NCBI GenBank assembly: GCA_030149325.1 | Contig: JASBRS010000034.1 | Coordinates: forward strand, 1 to 49,066 | Source of the DNA: Deinococci bacterium | Lineage (GTDB): Bacteria > Deinococcota > Deinococci > Deinococcales > Trueperaceae | Direction: 5' to 3' | DNA: 49,066 nucleotides | In this document: piece by piece, positions 21,346 through 30,784 of the stretch | Layout of the letters: every line of letters begins with the position of its first letter | Position numbering within the stretch: position 1 is the first letter of the stretch | The notes under the pieces: generated by a model | Told to the model about the DNA's origin: nothing | Databases searched by the model: none | What the model saw: only the letters and a program-made list of their open reading frames with translations | Position numbers and translations under genes: made by a program

Positions 21346-22422
21346 ATGCCGGGACCCGCCCCCAGCCTCTACGATCACCTGCCGAGCGAGCTGCCCCTGC
21401 CCGAGGGCGAGCCCGCCTACCGGCGGCGGCAGCTCGCGCGCTGGCTGTACCAGCACGGTGCGCAGGACTTCGAGGTCATGACCGACCTGCCGCAGGGGTT
21501 GCGCGATGGCCTGGCGGCCGAGCACCGCATCTCACCGTTCACCGCCGTCGAGCGCTACCCCTCGCGGGACGGCTCGGTGCGCTACCTGTTCACGCTGGCC
21601 GACGGCAGCCGGACCGAGGCGGTCTACATGCCCTACGAGGACCGCAAGACGGTGTGCGTGTCGTCGATGGTGGGGTGCCCGGCGGGGTGCGCCTTCTGCG
21701 CCACCGGAGCGCTCGGCTACGGCCGCAACCTGACGAGCGGCGAGATCGTCGGTCAGGTGCTGGCGGTGGCCGCCCACGAAGGCGTGGAACCCCGGGCCAT
21801 CCGCAACCTGGTGCTGATGGGCATGGGCGAGGCGCTGCTCAACTACGACCACGCGCTGCGCGCCATCCGCACCATGATCGCGCCGGAGGGGCTCGACCTG
21901 TCGCCGCGTCGCATCACCCTGAGCACTGTCGGCCTGCCGGGCCGGATCCGGCGGCTGGCCGACGAGGAGCTGCCGCTGGTGCTGGCCATCAGCCTGCATG
22001 CCCCCGACGACGCCACGCGCAGGACCATCATCCCGACGGCGTACGCTCACGGTGTGGCCGACATCCTGGATGCCGTACGCGCCTACCAGCAGGCGACGAA
22101 GCGGCGCGTGACCATCGAGTACACGCTGCTGCGCGGGGTGAACGACCAGGTCGCCCAGGCCCGCGCGCTGGCGGGTCTGCTCGACGGCCTCAAGACCCAC
22201 GTCAACCTGATCCCCTTCAACCCCTGGCCCGCCTCCGGCTTCCAGGAGTCGACGTCCGCCGCCACCGAGCGCTTCCGCGCCGAGCTGGAGCGCCTGCGCG
22301 TGCCGGTGTCGGTCCGCTTCAGCCGCGGGCGCGACGCCGGCGGCGCCTGCGGCCAACTGGCGCTCAGCGAGGGAGCCGCGGCGCAGGCGGCGCCCCGCAT
22401 CGCGCCCTCCCAGCACGCCTGA
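21346..22422 (+). CDS. rlmN: 23S rRNA (adenine-2503-C2)/tRNA methyltransferase RlmN
   Basis: 358 aa. It is a radical-SAM enzyme that methylates A2503 of 23S rRNA and A37 of some tRNAs, with roles in decoding accuracy. The [4Fe-4S] cluster motif CPAGCAFC is near residues 111-118, and the C-terminal methyl-carrying Cys lies in [12 protein letters not shown]. The N-terminal accessory domain has [14 protein letters not shown]. One oddity: the conserved SAM-contact motif normally written GEP appears as MGMGEALLN, with Ala in place of Pro. The rest of the core ([26 protein letters not shown]) is normal. The start fits a leaderless transcript. Confidence 0.95.
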   Translation: MPGPAPSLYDHLPSELPLPEGEPAYRRRQLARWLYQHGAQDFEVMTDLPQGLRDGLAAEHRISPFTAVERYPSRDGSVRYLFTLADGSRTEAVYMPYEDRKTVCVSSMVGCPAGCAFCATGALGYGRNLTSGEIVGQVLAVAAHEGVEPRAIRNLVLMGMGEALLNYDHALRAIRTMIAPEGLDLSPRRITLSTVGLPGRIRRLADEELPLVLAISLHAPDDATRRTIIPTAYAHGVADILDAVRAYQQATKRRVTIEYTLLRGVNDQVAQARALAGLLDGLKTHVNLIPFNPWPASGFQESTSAATERFRAELERLRVPVSVRFSRGRDAGGACGQLALSEGAAAQAAPRIAPSQHA

Positions 22423-22448
22423 GCGCGGCGTTCCGCGCCCCGAGCGCG

Positions 22449-22479
22449 GCGGCCGCGGACGCCTTCGGCGGTCGGCCGC
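22449..22479. terminator. GC-rich hairpin after rlmN
   Basis: GCGGCCG/CGGCCGC (22449-22455 with 22473-22479) encloses CGCC-TTC-GGCG. It lies 27 nt after the rlmN stop. No U tract follows directly; TTTTT occurs only near 22556. The rest of 22480-22590 shows no gene. Confidence 0.4.
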
Positions 22480-22591
22480 GGGCGGGCGGAGTGGCCCCGT
22501 CCGGGTGCCCCGACGGGACCGGGGTGGCCGGACGGAGCGACCGCCAGGACGCCGGTTTTTGCCGCCGTGAAGGGCATATCTCGTGGGGGAT

Positions 22592-22620
22592 TTCACACGT
22601 CCGGGAGAGCCCACCATACT
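22592..22620 (+). promoter_or_regulatory. Sigma-70-type promoter of the TPR gene
   Basis: TTCACA (22592-22597), a 17-nt spacer and CATACT (22615-22620). Transcription would start near 22627 and leave a leader of about 69 nt with a good ribosome binding site. Confidence 0.55.
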
Positions 22621-22695
22621 AGAGTGGACACCGGAATTATCGTTTCGCAGGCAGTCTATGCGATCTTCCGTAGGCACAGCGATCTGGAGGCTGGC

Positions 22696-24231
22696 ATGAA
22701 GAGGTTGACGTGCAATCGGGGCTTGGGCAGGGCGCTCGGCGCATCGCTCGCCCTGTTGCTTGTGCTGTCGGCGGCGTGGGCCCAACCGTCGATCTCCGAT
22801 CTGCGCGCGAAGGCCCAGGCCAACCCCAACGACGCCACGGTCTGGGTGGACCTCGGCAACGCGCAGTACCAGGCGGGGCAGTACGCCGACGCCAAGCAGA
22901 GCTTCCTCGAGGCCATCTCCATCGACTACGGGAACGGCGACGCCCACTACGGGCTCGGCCTCTCCGAGTACGCCAACGGCAACTACCAGGCCGCGCTGTT
23001 CGAGTTCAGCGAGGTCACGCGGCTCTATCCGAAGCGCTTCGACGGCCAGTTCAACAAGGCCGTGACGCTGGCCAAGCTGCGTCGTCCCAAGGACGCCGCG
23101 GCGTCCTTCCAGGAGGCCATCAAGGTGGCCGATTCGGTGGCCACCACCAAGGACAAGATCGACGCCTACCTGGGCCTCGCCGGCCAGCTCGAGCTCACCA
23201 ACGACTACGCCAAAGCGGCCGACGCCTACGCCTCGGCCCTGCAGCTCGACCCCGGCAACGCCGACCTCATCCTGCGCCGCGGTCAGGCGCTGGAGAACGC
23301 GGGCAAGGGGCTCGACGCCCTCCCCGAGCTGACCGCGCTGGAGTCGAAGAGCAACGACTACCGCGTGAGCGCCCTGATCGCCGACATCTACGTCAAGCAG
23401 GGGCAGATCGACTACGCCATGTTCGCCCTCAACCGGGCGCTGAAGAAGGCGCAGGCGGCGGGCGACAAGTCGGCCGAGGCCAACATCCTGGTCAAGCTCG
23501 GCAGCCTGCAGAAGAGCCTGGGGCGTGACGCCGATGCTTCCAAGTCGTTCCAGCAAGCGGCCCAGGCCGACCCGCAGTCGTGGCAGGCGCTCTACAACCT
23601 CGGCGTCAGCTACCTCGAGGGGGGCCAGACCCAGACGGCCCTGAACCCGCTCGAGCAGGCGGCCAAGCTGGCGCCCGACAGCGGCGACGTCCACCTGGCG
23701 CTGGCGTCCGCCTACGACCAGCTGGCCCAGACCGACAAGGCCCTCAGCAACGCCCAGGCCGCCCTGACGGAGCTCAAGGACGACAAGCAGCTCACGCAGG
23801 CGCGCTTCATCGCCGGGCGTGCGCTCTACCGGCAGGGGAGCTACGCCGCCGCCGCCAACCTGCTCGACCAGGTGGTCCAGGCCACGCCCGACGATGCCCA
23901 GGCCCAACTGTGGGCGGGGCTGGCGGACTACCAGCAGCAGAAGTACGACAGTGCGATCCGCTACTTCGAACGGGCGACGCAGATCTCCCCCAACAGCGTC
24001 GAGGCGCGCGTGGACCTGGGCGCCGCGTACCTGGCTGCCAAGCGCTTCCAGGATGCGGAAACGGTCTACCAACTCCTCGTGAAGCAGAACCCCAAGGACA
24101 GCGAGAGCTACTACAACCTGGGCTGGGCGCTGTACTCCCAGGACCGCCGTAGCGCGGCGCAGGATGCCTGGAAGTCCTCCTGCCAGGAGGGCTATCAGAA
24201 GGCCTGCGACGCGATTACCAAGTACCTCTAA
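22696..24231 (+). CDS. Secreted tetratricopeptide-repeat protein
   Basis: 511 aa from the ATG at 22696, with CTGGAGG 5 nt before it. A signal peptide (MKRLTCNRGLGRALGASLAL, then LVLSAAWAQ) is cut near residue 29. The rest is about twelve TPR units of 34 residues, such as DATVWVDLGNAQYQAGQYAD, AKAADAYASALQLDPGNADL and SWQALYNLGVSYLEGGQTQT. It ends with a Cys pair (KSSCQEGYQKACDAI). It is a periplasmic or outer-membrane scaffold for protein complexes; partners are unknown. The following SPOR gene starts 26 nt later with its own -10 box, and both products may act at the cell envelope. Confidence 0.82.
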   Translation: MKRLTCNRGLGRALGASLALLLVLSAAWAQPSISDLRAKAQANPNDATVWVDLGNAQYQAGQYADAKQSFLEAISIDYGNGDAHYGLGLSEYANGNYQAALFEFSEVTRLYPKRFDGQFNKAVTLAKLRRPKDAAASFQEAIKVADSVATTKDKIDAYLGLAGQLELTNDYAKAADAYASALQLDPGNADLILRRGQALENAGKGLDALPELTALESKSNDYRVSALIADIYVKQGQIDYAMFALNRALKKAQAAGDKSAEANILVKLGSLQKSLGRDADASKSFQQAAQADPQSWQALYNLGVSYLEGGQTQTALNPLEQAAKLAPDSGDVHLALASAYDQLAQTDKALSNAQAALTELKDDKQLTQARFIAGRALYRQGSYAAAANLLDQVVQATPDDAQAQLWAGLADYQQQKYDSAIRYFERATQISPNSVEARVDLGAAYLAAKRFQDAETVYQLLVKQNPKDSESYYNLGWALYSQDRRSAAQDAWKSSCQEGYQKACDAITKYL

Positions 24232-24244
24232 CGGTGCACTGCAC

Positions 24245-24250
24245 TAGAAT
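24245..24250 (+). promoter_or_regulatory. -10 box of leaderless SPOR gene
   Basis: TAGAAT, then GGGATC, then ATG at 24257; identical in form to the box before the Sel1 gene. Confidence 0.55.
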
Positions 24251-24256
24251 GGGATC

Positions 24257-25354
24257 ATGGATTGGTTTCGACGTAACTGGCCCGACCTGCTGATCGGGAT
24301 CGCCCTGGTCGCGGTGATCGCCGGCATCATCGCCACGCTCATCACCGGTGGCTCGTTCTTCCCCGTGGGGCAGGGCACCCGGACGAGCACCCCGCCGGCG
24401 CAGACGCAGAGCTCGGTCCCGCCGACCACGTCGCCCACCACGTCCTCCACTACGTCGTCCACCACCTCCTCGGGCTCGAACGGAGCGACCACCGCGAGCC
24501 CCTCCGGCACCTCGTCGAGCACGGCCACGAGCCCGAGCAGCAGCGCCTCCAACGGCGCCGCTGCGAGCGGCAGCACGGCGGGCTCGAGCGCCAGCTCGTC
24601 CGGTGGCGTGTCGGTGCTGCCGCCCAACGGCAGCAGCTCCAGCGCCTCGTCGTCGGCCACGAGCAGCGGCAGTGCCGCCCCCTCGACGTCGAGCACGGCG
24701 CCTTCCACGACCGCCTCGACGGCGAGCTCCAGCACCGCCACGACCGGCTCGTCGAGCACGGCCTCGACGGCGAGCTCCGCGCCCGCGGCCGCCAACGGCC
24801 CCGGTGCCGAGGCGCCCTTCCGGGTATCGGTGGGTGCGTTCTCGCACGCCGACTACGCACAGCGCCAGGAGGAGGCCTTCAAGAAGGCCGGCTACCCGGC
24901 GTTCCTGGCCACCCAGGGCGACCTGACGATCGTGCTGGTCGGCCCCTACCGCACGCAGTCCGAGGCCGAGTCGGTGGCCGCCAAGATCAAGACCGGTGGC
25001 TTCGGCGTCGATCCCGTCGTGTACGAGTTCAAGGGCACGCAGGACAGCGCCCCGCCGCCTGCCAGCGCGCCGGCCGCGACCAGCTCCGCGTCGTCCGGCA
25101 GCACCGCCTCGAGCGGCAGCTCGTCGAGCGCGGTGACGGCCCCGGCGGGCGAGCGCTACCTGCAGGTGGGCGCCTACGGCAGCTCGGATAGCGCCAAGCC
25201 GCAGCGCGACAAGCTTGAGCAGATGGGCTTCCGCGTCACCGAGCGCACCGAGGGAGGGCTCGTCAAGCTCCTCGTCGGACCCTTCACGGCCGATCGGCTG
25301 CAGCAGGTCCAGGCGCAACTGAAGGCTGCGGGGATCGACAGCTTCCCGCGCTGA
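24257..25354 (+). CDS. Membrane protein with two SPOR domains and a Ser/Thr-rich linker
   Basis: 365 aa. One N-terminal membrane helix (LLIGIALVAVIAGIIATLIT, residues 10-30) puts the rest in the periplasm. Residues 40-180 are a low-complexity Ser/Thr/Ala linker, probably flexible and open to glycosylation. Two SPOR domains follow: about 185-258 (FRVSVGAFSHADYAQRQEEA) and 297-365 (RYLQVGAYGSSDSAKPQRD). A second Ser-rich linker separates them. SPOR domains bind denuded glycan strands and guide proteins to the division septum, so a role in division or wall remodelling is likely. Its stop overlaps the rex start (TGATG), which couples translation of the two. Confidence 0.85.
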   Translation: MDWFRRNWPDLLIGIALVAVIAGIIATLITGGSFFPVGQGTRTSTPPAQTQSSVPPTTSPTTSSTTSSTTSSGSNGATTASPSGTSSSTATSPSSSASNGAAASGSTAGSSASSSGGVSVLPPNGSSSSASSSATSSGSAAPSTSSTAPSTTASTASSSTATTGSSSTASTASSAPAAANGPGAEAPFRVSVGAFSHADYAQRQEEAFKKAGYPAFLATQGDLTIVLVGPYRTQSEAESVAAKIKTGGFGVDPVVYEFKGTQDSAPPPASAPAATSSASSGSTASSGSSSSAVTAPAGERYLQVGAYGSSDSAKPQRDKLEQMGFRVTERTEGGLVKLLVGPFTADRLQQVQAQLKAAGIDSFPR

Positions 25355-25998
25355 TGCGGAACATCCCGACGGCGACGGTCAGCCGTCTCGTCACCTACCT
25401 GCGCATCCTGACCGACCTCGACGACGCCGAGGTCAAGCGCACCTCGTCCGACGTGCTGGCCGAGGAGGCGCAGGTCTCGGCCTTCCAGGTGCGCAAGGAC
25501 CTCGCCTACTTCGGGCGCTTCGGCACCCGTGGGGCCGGCTACAGCGTGCCCACGCTGCGGCGTGAGCTGCGGCGCATCCTCGGTCTGACGCGGCCCTGGA
25601 ACGTGGCCATCATGGGCATGGGGCGCCTCGGGCAGGCCCTCGCCGACTACCCCAACTTCGATCAGTACGACTTCCTGTTGAAGGCGTCGTTCGATACCGA
25701 TCCCAGCAAGGTCGGCCAGCACGTCGGAGGCGTCGACGTCTACGCCGTGGACGAGCTCGAGGAGCGCGTGAAGGCCTCGTCGATCGACATCGCCTTCCTG
25801 ACGGTGCCGGCGCAGGTGGCGCAGCAGGCGGCCGACCGTCTGGTCGCCGCCGGCATCCGTGGCATCCTGAACTTCGCGCCCACCGTGATCAACGTGCCGG
25901 CCGGCGTCTTCATCGAGCCCGTCGACTTCCTGGCGGGTCTGAAGCGGCTCGCCTTCTACCTCCAGGGACCGGCTCCGAAGGAGCGCGTGGGCGCCTGA
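25354..25998 (+). CDS. rex: Redox-sensing transcriptional repressor Rex
   Basis: 214 aa, normal length. The N-terminal winged helix (1-80) has IPTATVSRLVTYLRIL and the recognition helix VSAFQVRKDLAYFGRFG with TRGAGY. The Rossmann domain begins VAIMGMGRLGQALADY (GxGxxG type) and carries the helix-capping region NFAPTVINVP. Rex dimers bind DNA when the NADH/NAD+ ratio is low and release it when NADH rises, controlling fermentation and respiration genes. The start ATG overlaps the SPOR gene stop. Rex is often next to membrane-quinone or respiratory genes; here a polyprenyl synthase follows, whose product could be a quinone side chain. Confidence 0.95.
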   Translation: MRNIPTATVSRLVTYLRILTDLDDAEVKRTSSDVLAEEAQVSAFQVRKDLAYFGRFGTRGAGYSVPTLRRELRRILGLTRPWNVAIMGMGRLGQALADYPNFDQYDFLLKASFDTDPSKVGQHVGGVDVYAVDELEERVKASSIDIAFLTVPAQVAQQAADRLVAAGIRGILNFAPTVINVPAGVFIEPVDFLAGLKRLAFYLQGPAPKERVGA

Positions 25999-26073
25999 GC
26001 GCGACGGCGAGCCCCCGGGCGGCCCGGGCCCTGCAGCGCTCGGGCGGCGCGACCGGAACGGCGGTAGCGCCCG

Positions 26074-26079
26074 TATACT
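26074..26079 (+). promoter_or_regulatory. -10 box of the polyprenyl synthase gene
   Basis: TATACT, then 10 nt, then GTG at 26090. No ribosome binding site is present, so the gene is leaderless or nearly so. Confidence 0.5.
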
Positions 26080-26089
26080 GGCAGGCGTT

Positions 26090-27040
26090 GTGTTCGACCT
26101 CATCCAGCCCGACCTGACGACCTTCGAACGGCGGCTGCAGGAGCAGCTCCACTCGTCGGTAGCCTTCATCGAGGCCATCGGCGACGACCTGGTCGGTGCC
26201 GGCGGCAAGCGCCTGCGCCCCAGCCTGAGCTTCCTGGCGGGGCGGCTGCTGGGCGCCGACGCCGAGGACAGCCAGCGCGTGGCGCTGGCGGTCGAGCTGT
26301 TGCACTCCGCCTCCTTGCTCCACGACGACCTCATCGACGACGCCCAGACCCGCCGCGGGGCGCAGGCGGCCTTCCGCCGCTACGGCAACGTCGTCAGCGT
26401 GATGTCCGGCGACTTCATGCTCGCGCGGGTGCTGGGGCTGCTGGCCGATACCGGCAGCACCGACTTCACGCGGCTCATGTCGCACACCGCCGCCGCCATC
26501 TGCGAGGGGGAGGTGCTGCAGTTCCAGACGGCCACCCTCGAGGACTACAGCTTCCAGGCCTACGAGGACGTCATCGAGGGCAAGACGGCGGTGCTGCTGG
26601 CGTCGGCGCTGGAGGGCGTGGCCATCCTGGCGGGGGCGCCCGAGGCCGAGCGCGCCGCGCTCCGAACGTTCGGCATGCGCTACGGCCGTGCCTTCCAGAT
26701 GCAGGACGACTACCTCGACCTGCTCGGCGATCCGGCGCGCCTGGGCAAGCCGGTCGGAGGCGACCTGCGCGAGGGCAAGGCCACCTACGCCGTACTCTTG
26801 CTGATCCTCGAGCACGACCTGGCGGAAGCGCGCGACATCGTGCGCCGCCACGCCTCGCACGACGGCGACGTCCAGCGCATGCTGGCGCTGGTACTGGAGC
26901 ACGGCGCCGACCGGCGCGCGCGCGAACGCATCCGCCAGGAGGCGGAGGCGGCGGTGGCGGCGCTCGCGCCCTTCGCCGACTCGCCGGCACGTCGGGCCCT
27001 GATCGCGCTGGCCGAGCAGGAGATCGCTCGGGCCCGCTAG
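26090..27040 (+). CDS. Trans-polyprenyl diphosphate synthase
   Basis: 316 aa; GTG start 10 nt after TATACT. It is an all-helical isoprenoid synthase that extends allylic diphosphates with isopentenyl diphosphate. The first aspartate-rich motif is [13 protein letters not shown] near residue 82, the second is [22 protein letters not shown] near residue 204 (shown here as its two adjoining blocks QDDYLD and GKPVGGD). The N-terminal GGKRLRP basic motif is present. There is no bulky aromatic cluster just before the first motif, so it should make a longer chain, as in menaquinone side-chain (hepta- to octaprenyl) synthases. Chain length cannot be set from sequence alone. It sits between rex and a nitroreductase gene. 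Confidence 0.9.
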   Translation: MFDLIQPDLTTFERRLQEQLHSSVAFIEAIGDDLVGAGGKRLRPSLSFLAGRLLGADAEDSQRVALAVELLHSASLLHDDLIDDAQTRRGAQAAFRRYGNVVSVMSGDFMLARVLGLLADTGSTDFTRLMSHTAAAICEGEVLQFQTATLEDYSFQAYEDVIEGKTAVLLASALEGVAILAGAPEAERAALRTFGMRYGRAFQMQDDYLDLLGDPARLGKPVGGDLREGKATYAVLLLILEHDLAEARDIVRRHASHDGDVQRMLALVLEHGADRRARERIRQEAEAAVAALAPFADSPARRALIALAEQEIARAR

Positions 27041-27071
27041 ACGTCCGGGCCGGGCTCCGGAGCGACGGGTG

Positions 27072-27077
27072 CACAAT
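27072..27077 (+). promoter_or_regulatory. -10 box of leaderless nitroreductase gene
   Basis: CACAAT, then GGGCCC, then ATG at 27084. A GTG at 27069 in the same frame would overlap the box and is less likely as a start. Confidence 0.45.
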
Positions 27078-27083
27078 GGGCCC

Positions 27084-27767
27084 ATGCCCGACACCGAGCC
27101 CCTGACGGGGTACGTCCCCACCAGCGACGAGGCCATCGCGGAACGCGCCATGGCCTTCTACGACAGCTTCCGCCTGCGGCGCAGCGTGCGCGCCTTCAGC
27201 GAGCGCCCGGTGCCGCGTGCCGCGCTCGAGGCCTGCCTGCTCGCCGCCGGCTCGGCCCCGAGCGGGGCCAACCAGCAGCCCTGGCACTTCGCGGTGGTGA
27301 CCGACCCCATCGTCAAGCGCACCATCCGCGAGGCAGCCGAGCGCGAGGAGCGCGCCTTCTACGACGATCGTGCCCCGGACGCGTGGCTTCAGGCGCTGCG
27401 GCCTCTCGGCACCGACGCCGACAAGCCCTTCCTGGAGACGGCCCCGGTGCTGATCGCGATCTTCGCCCAGCCCTATCGCGTCACGTCCGCAGGGGAGAAG
27501 GTCCTGCACTACTACGCCACCGAGTCGGTGGGCATCGCTACCGGCGTGCTCATCACGGCGTTGCACCAGGCGGGGCTGGTGTGCCTGACCCACACCCCCA
27601 GCCCGATGGGGTTCCTCAACGAGATCCTGGAGCGCCCGGCCTGGGAGCGGCCCTTCCTGCTGCTGGTGGTGGGACACCCGGCGCCCGACGCGCGCGTGCC
27701 GAGCCTCGCCCGCAAGGCGCTGGGGGAGATCGCCAGCTTCCGGTACGAGGGCCCGGCCCGCCGCTAG
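27084..27767 (+). CDS. Nitroreductase-family FMN oxidoreductase
   Basis: 227 aa. Typical FMN-contact motifs are present: [14 protein letters not shown] near residue 32, and [15 protein letters not shown] near residue 60. Later come [19 protein letters not shown] and the C-terminal [13 protein letters not shown]. The proteins form homodimers that bind FMN and reduce nitro compounds, quinones or iodinated substrates with NAD(P)H. The pattern ([12 protein letters not shown]) is closest to the iodotyrosine-deiodinase-like or BluB-like branch, but the natural substrate is not known. Its stop overlaps the convergent outer-membrane gene by 4 nt. Confidence 0.88.
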   Translation: MPDTEPLTGYVPTSDEAIAERAMAFYDSFRLRRSVRAFSERPVPRAALEACLLAAGSAPSGANQQPWHFAVVTDPIVKRTIREAAEREERAFYDDRAPDAWLQALRPLGTDADKPFLETAPVLIAIFAQPYRVTSAGEKVLHYYATESVGIATGVLITALHQAGLVCLTHTPSPMGFLNEILERPAWERPFLLLVVGHPAPDARVPSLARKALGEIASFRYEGPARR

Positions 27768-28843
27768 AAGCCGGTGACGGCGGTGAGGCGCACGTTCACG
27801 GCGTAGTGGGTGCCCAGCTCGCCCGTCCGTAGGCTGGGGCCGAGCTCGAATCGGACGTCGGGATCGCCGGCGGTCCAGGTCAGGGCCGCCAGCCCCGCCA
27901 GCCGGGACGTCCCGGGCGCCAGCAGGCTGTCGACGAGGGACACTCCGGCGACCAGCTCGAGGCTGCCGTCGTCGCCGACGGGCACGCTCAGCTGCCCCAG
28001 CAGTTGTGGTACCGCCGGCGCCGTCGCCGCCCCGGCGGGCGGGGCGAAGGCGGCCTCGGCCGTCCACAGGGCGTCGCCGAGGTAGCCGCTGGCGCCCAGC
28101 GCGCCGCGGCCGCGCCACGGCTCGGCGAGCAGCCAACCCTCGCCGTAGACCACCGTCGTCCCCGCCGTGCCGCTGGCGCCGACGCCCAACGCGAGGTGGT
28201 CGAGGTAGACCAGGTGCCCCTCGAGCTGTGCGCTGGTGAGGTCGGCGCGGACGCTGAACGCGGCGCCGAGCGAGCCGGAACGTTCGAGCAGCGCTCCACG
28301 CACGCGCAGCGGACCGACATAGACGCTGGCGCGGGCGCCGGGGAGCCCCTGCCTGCCGCCGTCGGCGAGGTCGCGGTCGACCTGGAAGGGGACGCTCAGG
28401 CGGGCGGTCTCGAGGGCCAGGCGTCGGTAGCCGGCGCTGAAGTCCACCGGCCCCTCCCGCACCAGCAGATAGGCCTCGCGCAGGCCCGGCTCCCAGCTCG
28501 GCGACGTGCGCCCGGCCCGCGCCGCCTGGACGGCGGCGGCGCCGTCGAAGGCGGTCAGTGACGGCTGCAGCCGTAGCGTCGCCGTGACCGGGTCGAAGCG
28601 GAGCTCGGCGTCGATGGCGACCCCGGCGACCAGGCTGGCTTCGGCGGCGGTGGCGCTGGCGCTCGAGGCGATGCCGACGCTGGCCCCGAAGGGCACCTCC
28701 ACACGCACCCGCATCTGCGCCCAGGCGGCGCCGGCCAGGGTCAGCGCCGCGCTCAGCGCGACGCTCAGCAGCGGCACGCCGAGCGTGCGCGGGGCCGGGC
28801 GCTCCACGGCGCCCGCATGCCGCGCGGCTGCCGGCCGGGTCAT
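27764..28843 (-). CDS. Predicted outer-membrane beta-barrel protein
   Basis: 359 aa, no family recognised. The start ATG at 28843 overlaps the ATPase stop (ATGA). A basic N-terminus and hydrophobic stretch ([20 protein letters not shown]) form a signal peptide cut near residue 43. The mature part is made of alternating amphipathic strands with Gly/Tyr/Leu, such as [20 protein letters not shown] and [12 protein letters not shown]. It ends in Phe (VRLTAVTGF), the usual C-terminal signal of outer-membrane barrels. It closes an operon of two FtsX-type permeases, an ATPase and a LolA-like protein, so it may be cargo of, or the outer-membrane part of, that export system. Confidence 0.7.
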   Translation of the reverse strand: MTRPAAARHAGAVERPAPRTLGVPLLSVALSAALTLAGAAWAQMRVRVEVPFGASVGIASSASATAAEASLVAGVAIDAELRFDPVTATLRLQPSLTAFDGAAAVQAARAGRTSPSWEPGLREAYLLVREGPVDFSAGYRRLALETARLSVPFQVDRDLADGGRQGLPGARASVYVGPLRVRGALLERSGSLGAAFSVRADLTSAQLEGHLVYLDHLALGVGASGTAGTTVVYGEGWLLAEPWRGRGALGASGYLGDALWTAEAAFAPPAGAATAPAVPQLLGQLSVPVGDDGSLELVAGVSLVDSLLAPGTSRLAGLAALTWTAGDPDVRFELGPSLRTGELGTHYAVNVRLTAVTGF

Positions 28844-29532
28844 GCGCTGACCCGGGTCTCCTCGCCGGCCACGCGGCCGTCCTCGAGGCGCACGATGCGG
28901 TCGACGCTGTCGAGCAGCCGCGGATCGTGGGTACTGAACACGAAGGTGACGCCGTGCTCGCGGTTCAGGTGGCGCATCAGCTCGATCAGTGCGTGGCCGG
29001 TCTCGCTGTCGAGGTTGGCGGTCGGCTCGTCGGCCAGGATGATCTTCGGTTCCGCCGCGAGCGCCCGCGCCACCGCCACGCGTTGCTGCTGCCCCCCCGA
29101 GAGCTGGTTGGGCCGGCGGTCGGCGTAACCGGCCATGTCGAGGTCGTCGAGCGCCTGGCGTGCCCGGGCCTCGCGTTCGCGGCGACCCACGCCGCGCAGC
29201 TCGAGCACGAAGGCGGCGTTCTCCAGGGCGGTGAGCACGGGGATGAGGTTGTAGGCCTGGAACACGAAACCGAGGTTCTCCAGCCGCATGCGGGCGGCCG
29301 CGCGCTTGCCCAGCTTGTCGATGCGGGTGCCGTTGAGGTAGACCTCGCCGGCGCTCGGTGCGTCGAGCGCTCCCATCAGGTGCAGCAGGGTGCTCTTGCC
29401 ACTGCCGGAGGGGCCGGCCACGGCCGTGAACTCCCCCTCCTCGATGGTGAGGTCGACGCCCCGCAGCGCCAGCGTCTCCACCTCCCCGCTCCGGTAGCGC
29501 TTGGCCAGGTTCTCGATGCGGTACAGGCTCAT
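28840..29532 (-). CDS. ABC transporter ATPase, LolD/MacB type
   Basis: 230 aa, a single ATPase domain. Walker A is [15 protein letters not shown], followed by the Q-loop [17 protein letters not shown], signature [15 protein letters not shown], Walker [13 protein letters not shown] and H-loop STHD. The [10 protein letters not shown] and DEPTANLD stretches are typical of the LolD/MacB/FtsE branch that drives extraction of lipoproteins or other substrates without moving them through the membrane. ATG start with GGGAGGAAC before it. The FtsX-type permease gene ends 28 nt upstream, and the outer-membrane gene overlaps the 3' end. Confidence 0.93.
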   Translation of the reverse strand: MSLYRIENLAKRYRSGEVETLALRGVDLTIEEGEFTAVAGPSGSGKSTLLHLMGALDAPSAGEVYLNGTRIDKLGKRAAARMRLENLGFVFQAYNLIPVLTALENAAFVLELRGVGRREREARARQALDDLDMAGYADRRPNQLSGGQQQRVAVARALAAEPKIILADEPTANLDSETGHALIELMRHLNREHGVTFVFSTHDPRLLDSVDRIVRLEDGRVAGEETRVSA

Positions 29533-29560
29533 GGGGCTGTTCCTCCCGGGGGCGCGGCGC

Positions 29561-30784
29561 TCAGGCGGTGAAGCGCATGGCCTCGACGGGCTCGAGCCGC
29601 GAGGCGATCGACGCGGGCCACAGCGCCGCCAGGACGCCGGTGCCGAGGGCGAAGAGGACGGCGAACAGGACCTCGCTGGGATGGATGCTGGCGTAGAACA
29701 CCGGGTCCATGTTGAAGCTGGCGTAGTACTGCTCGAGACCGGGGATGGTGAAGCCGCGCCCCATCAGGCCCACCAGCGGCAGGCCGATCGCCAGCCCGAG
29801 AGCGGCGCCGGCGCCGCACAGCAGCACGCTCTCGAGCGTGATGAGGCCCATCACACGGCGCCCGCTGGCGCCGAGGGACATCAGCACGCCGAACTCGTGG
29901 ATGCGCTCGACCATCCCGAGGTAGATGCTGTTGACGACCAGCAGCCCGGCCAGCACGAAGAAGATGACCGAGACGATGGCCATCACGGGCCGCAGCGAGT
30001 CGAGGATGCGCACCAGGGTCGGGGACAGCTCGCGCCAGGTCTCGACCGACAGCGCCGGCAGCGCGGCCCGCAGCCGAGTGGCGGTCTCGGTGCTGGCGAC
30101 GTCGTCCTGCATGCGGCGGATCTCGGGATAGTGGACCTCGATGCGCGATACCGCGTCGTCGGCGGCCACCGCCTGCGCGGCCGCCAGCGACAGCAGCGCC
30201 GTGCGGGCCGCTGCCACCGGATCCAGCACGTCCACCAGGCCGATGACGGTGAAGGAGCCGGCGCCGAACCCCTCGCTGCCCGGCGCGTAGAGCACCACCT
30301 CGTCGCCGATGCCGGCGCCGAGCGCACGCGCCAACCCGCGCCCCAGCACGATCCCGGTCGGATCGCCGGCACGCACGAAGCTCCCCTCGATCGGGTTGGT
30401 GCGCAGGTAGGCGGCCGACAGCGGGGCGGGCCAGTCGCGGCCGGATACCGCCACGGCGCGCGATCGCTCGCCGTGGATGAGCAGGCCGGGCACGTCCAGC
30501 ACCCCGACCACGCTGGCGCCGGCAGCCTGTGCGCGGACCTCCTCGGTGATCGCCGCGGCGTTGCGCAGCAGGCCGGCGGAGACGTCGCGGACCTCGCGGT
30601 AGTCGGCCACGTGGAGCTGGATCTGGCCGGCGCCCTCGGTGAGGTTGCGGTACATGCTGTTCACGGCTGCCCCGCCGATGGAGTAGTACAGCAGCGAAAG
30701 GCACACCACGAAGGCCACCGCGCCGAGGCTGGTGAGGCTGCGCCGACGTTGCCGCCACAGGTTGCGCCAGGCCAGGAAGATCAC
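29561..30784 (-). CDS. FtsX-type ABC permease (LolC/E-like), second in operon
   Basis: 407 aa. The start chosen is GTG at 30784, because it overlaps the preceding stop as GTGA; another GTG at 30796 is possible. Four membrane helices: one N-terminal (AFVVCLSLLYYSIGG) and three C-terminal (IVSVIFFVLAGLLVVNSIYL, LLCGAGAALGLAIGLPLVG, VLFALGTGVLAALWPA). A periplasmic domain of about 220 residues lies between the first two. The motif LAWRNLWRQRRRS is the coupling amphipathic start shared with the other permease of this operon. Two different permeases and one ATPase are the LolCDE layout. Confidence 0.88.
   Translation of the reverse strand: MIFLAWRNLWRQRRRSLTSLGAVAFVVCLSLLYYSIGGAAVNSMYRNLTEGAGQIQLHVADYREVRDVSAGLLRNAAAITEEVRAQAAGASVVGVLDVPGLLIHGERSRAVAVSGRDWPAPLSAAYLRTNPIEGSFVRAGDPTGIVLGRGLARALGAGIGDEVVLYAPGSEGFGAGSFTVIGLVDVLDPVAAARTALLSLAAAQAVAADDAVSRIEVHYPEIRRMQDDVASTETATRLRAALPALSVETWRELSPTLVRILDSLRPVMAIVSVIFFVLAGLLVVNSIYLGMVERIHEFGVLMSLGASGRRVMGLITLESVLLCGAGAALGLAIGLPLVGLMGRGFTIPGLEQYYASFNMDPVFYASIHPSEVLFAVLFALGTGVLAALWPASIASRLEPVEAMRFTA

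Noticed and set aside
24370-24800. Repeat array or CRISPR-like pattern in the SPOR linker
   Set aside because: The repetition comes from Ser/Thr/Ala codons of a low-complexity linker; there are no equal-length repeats and spacers.
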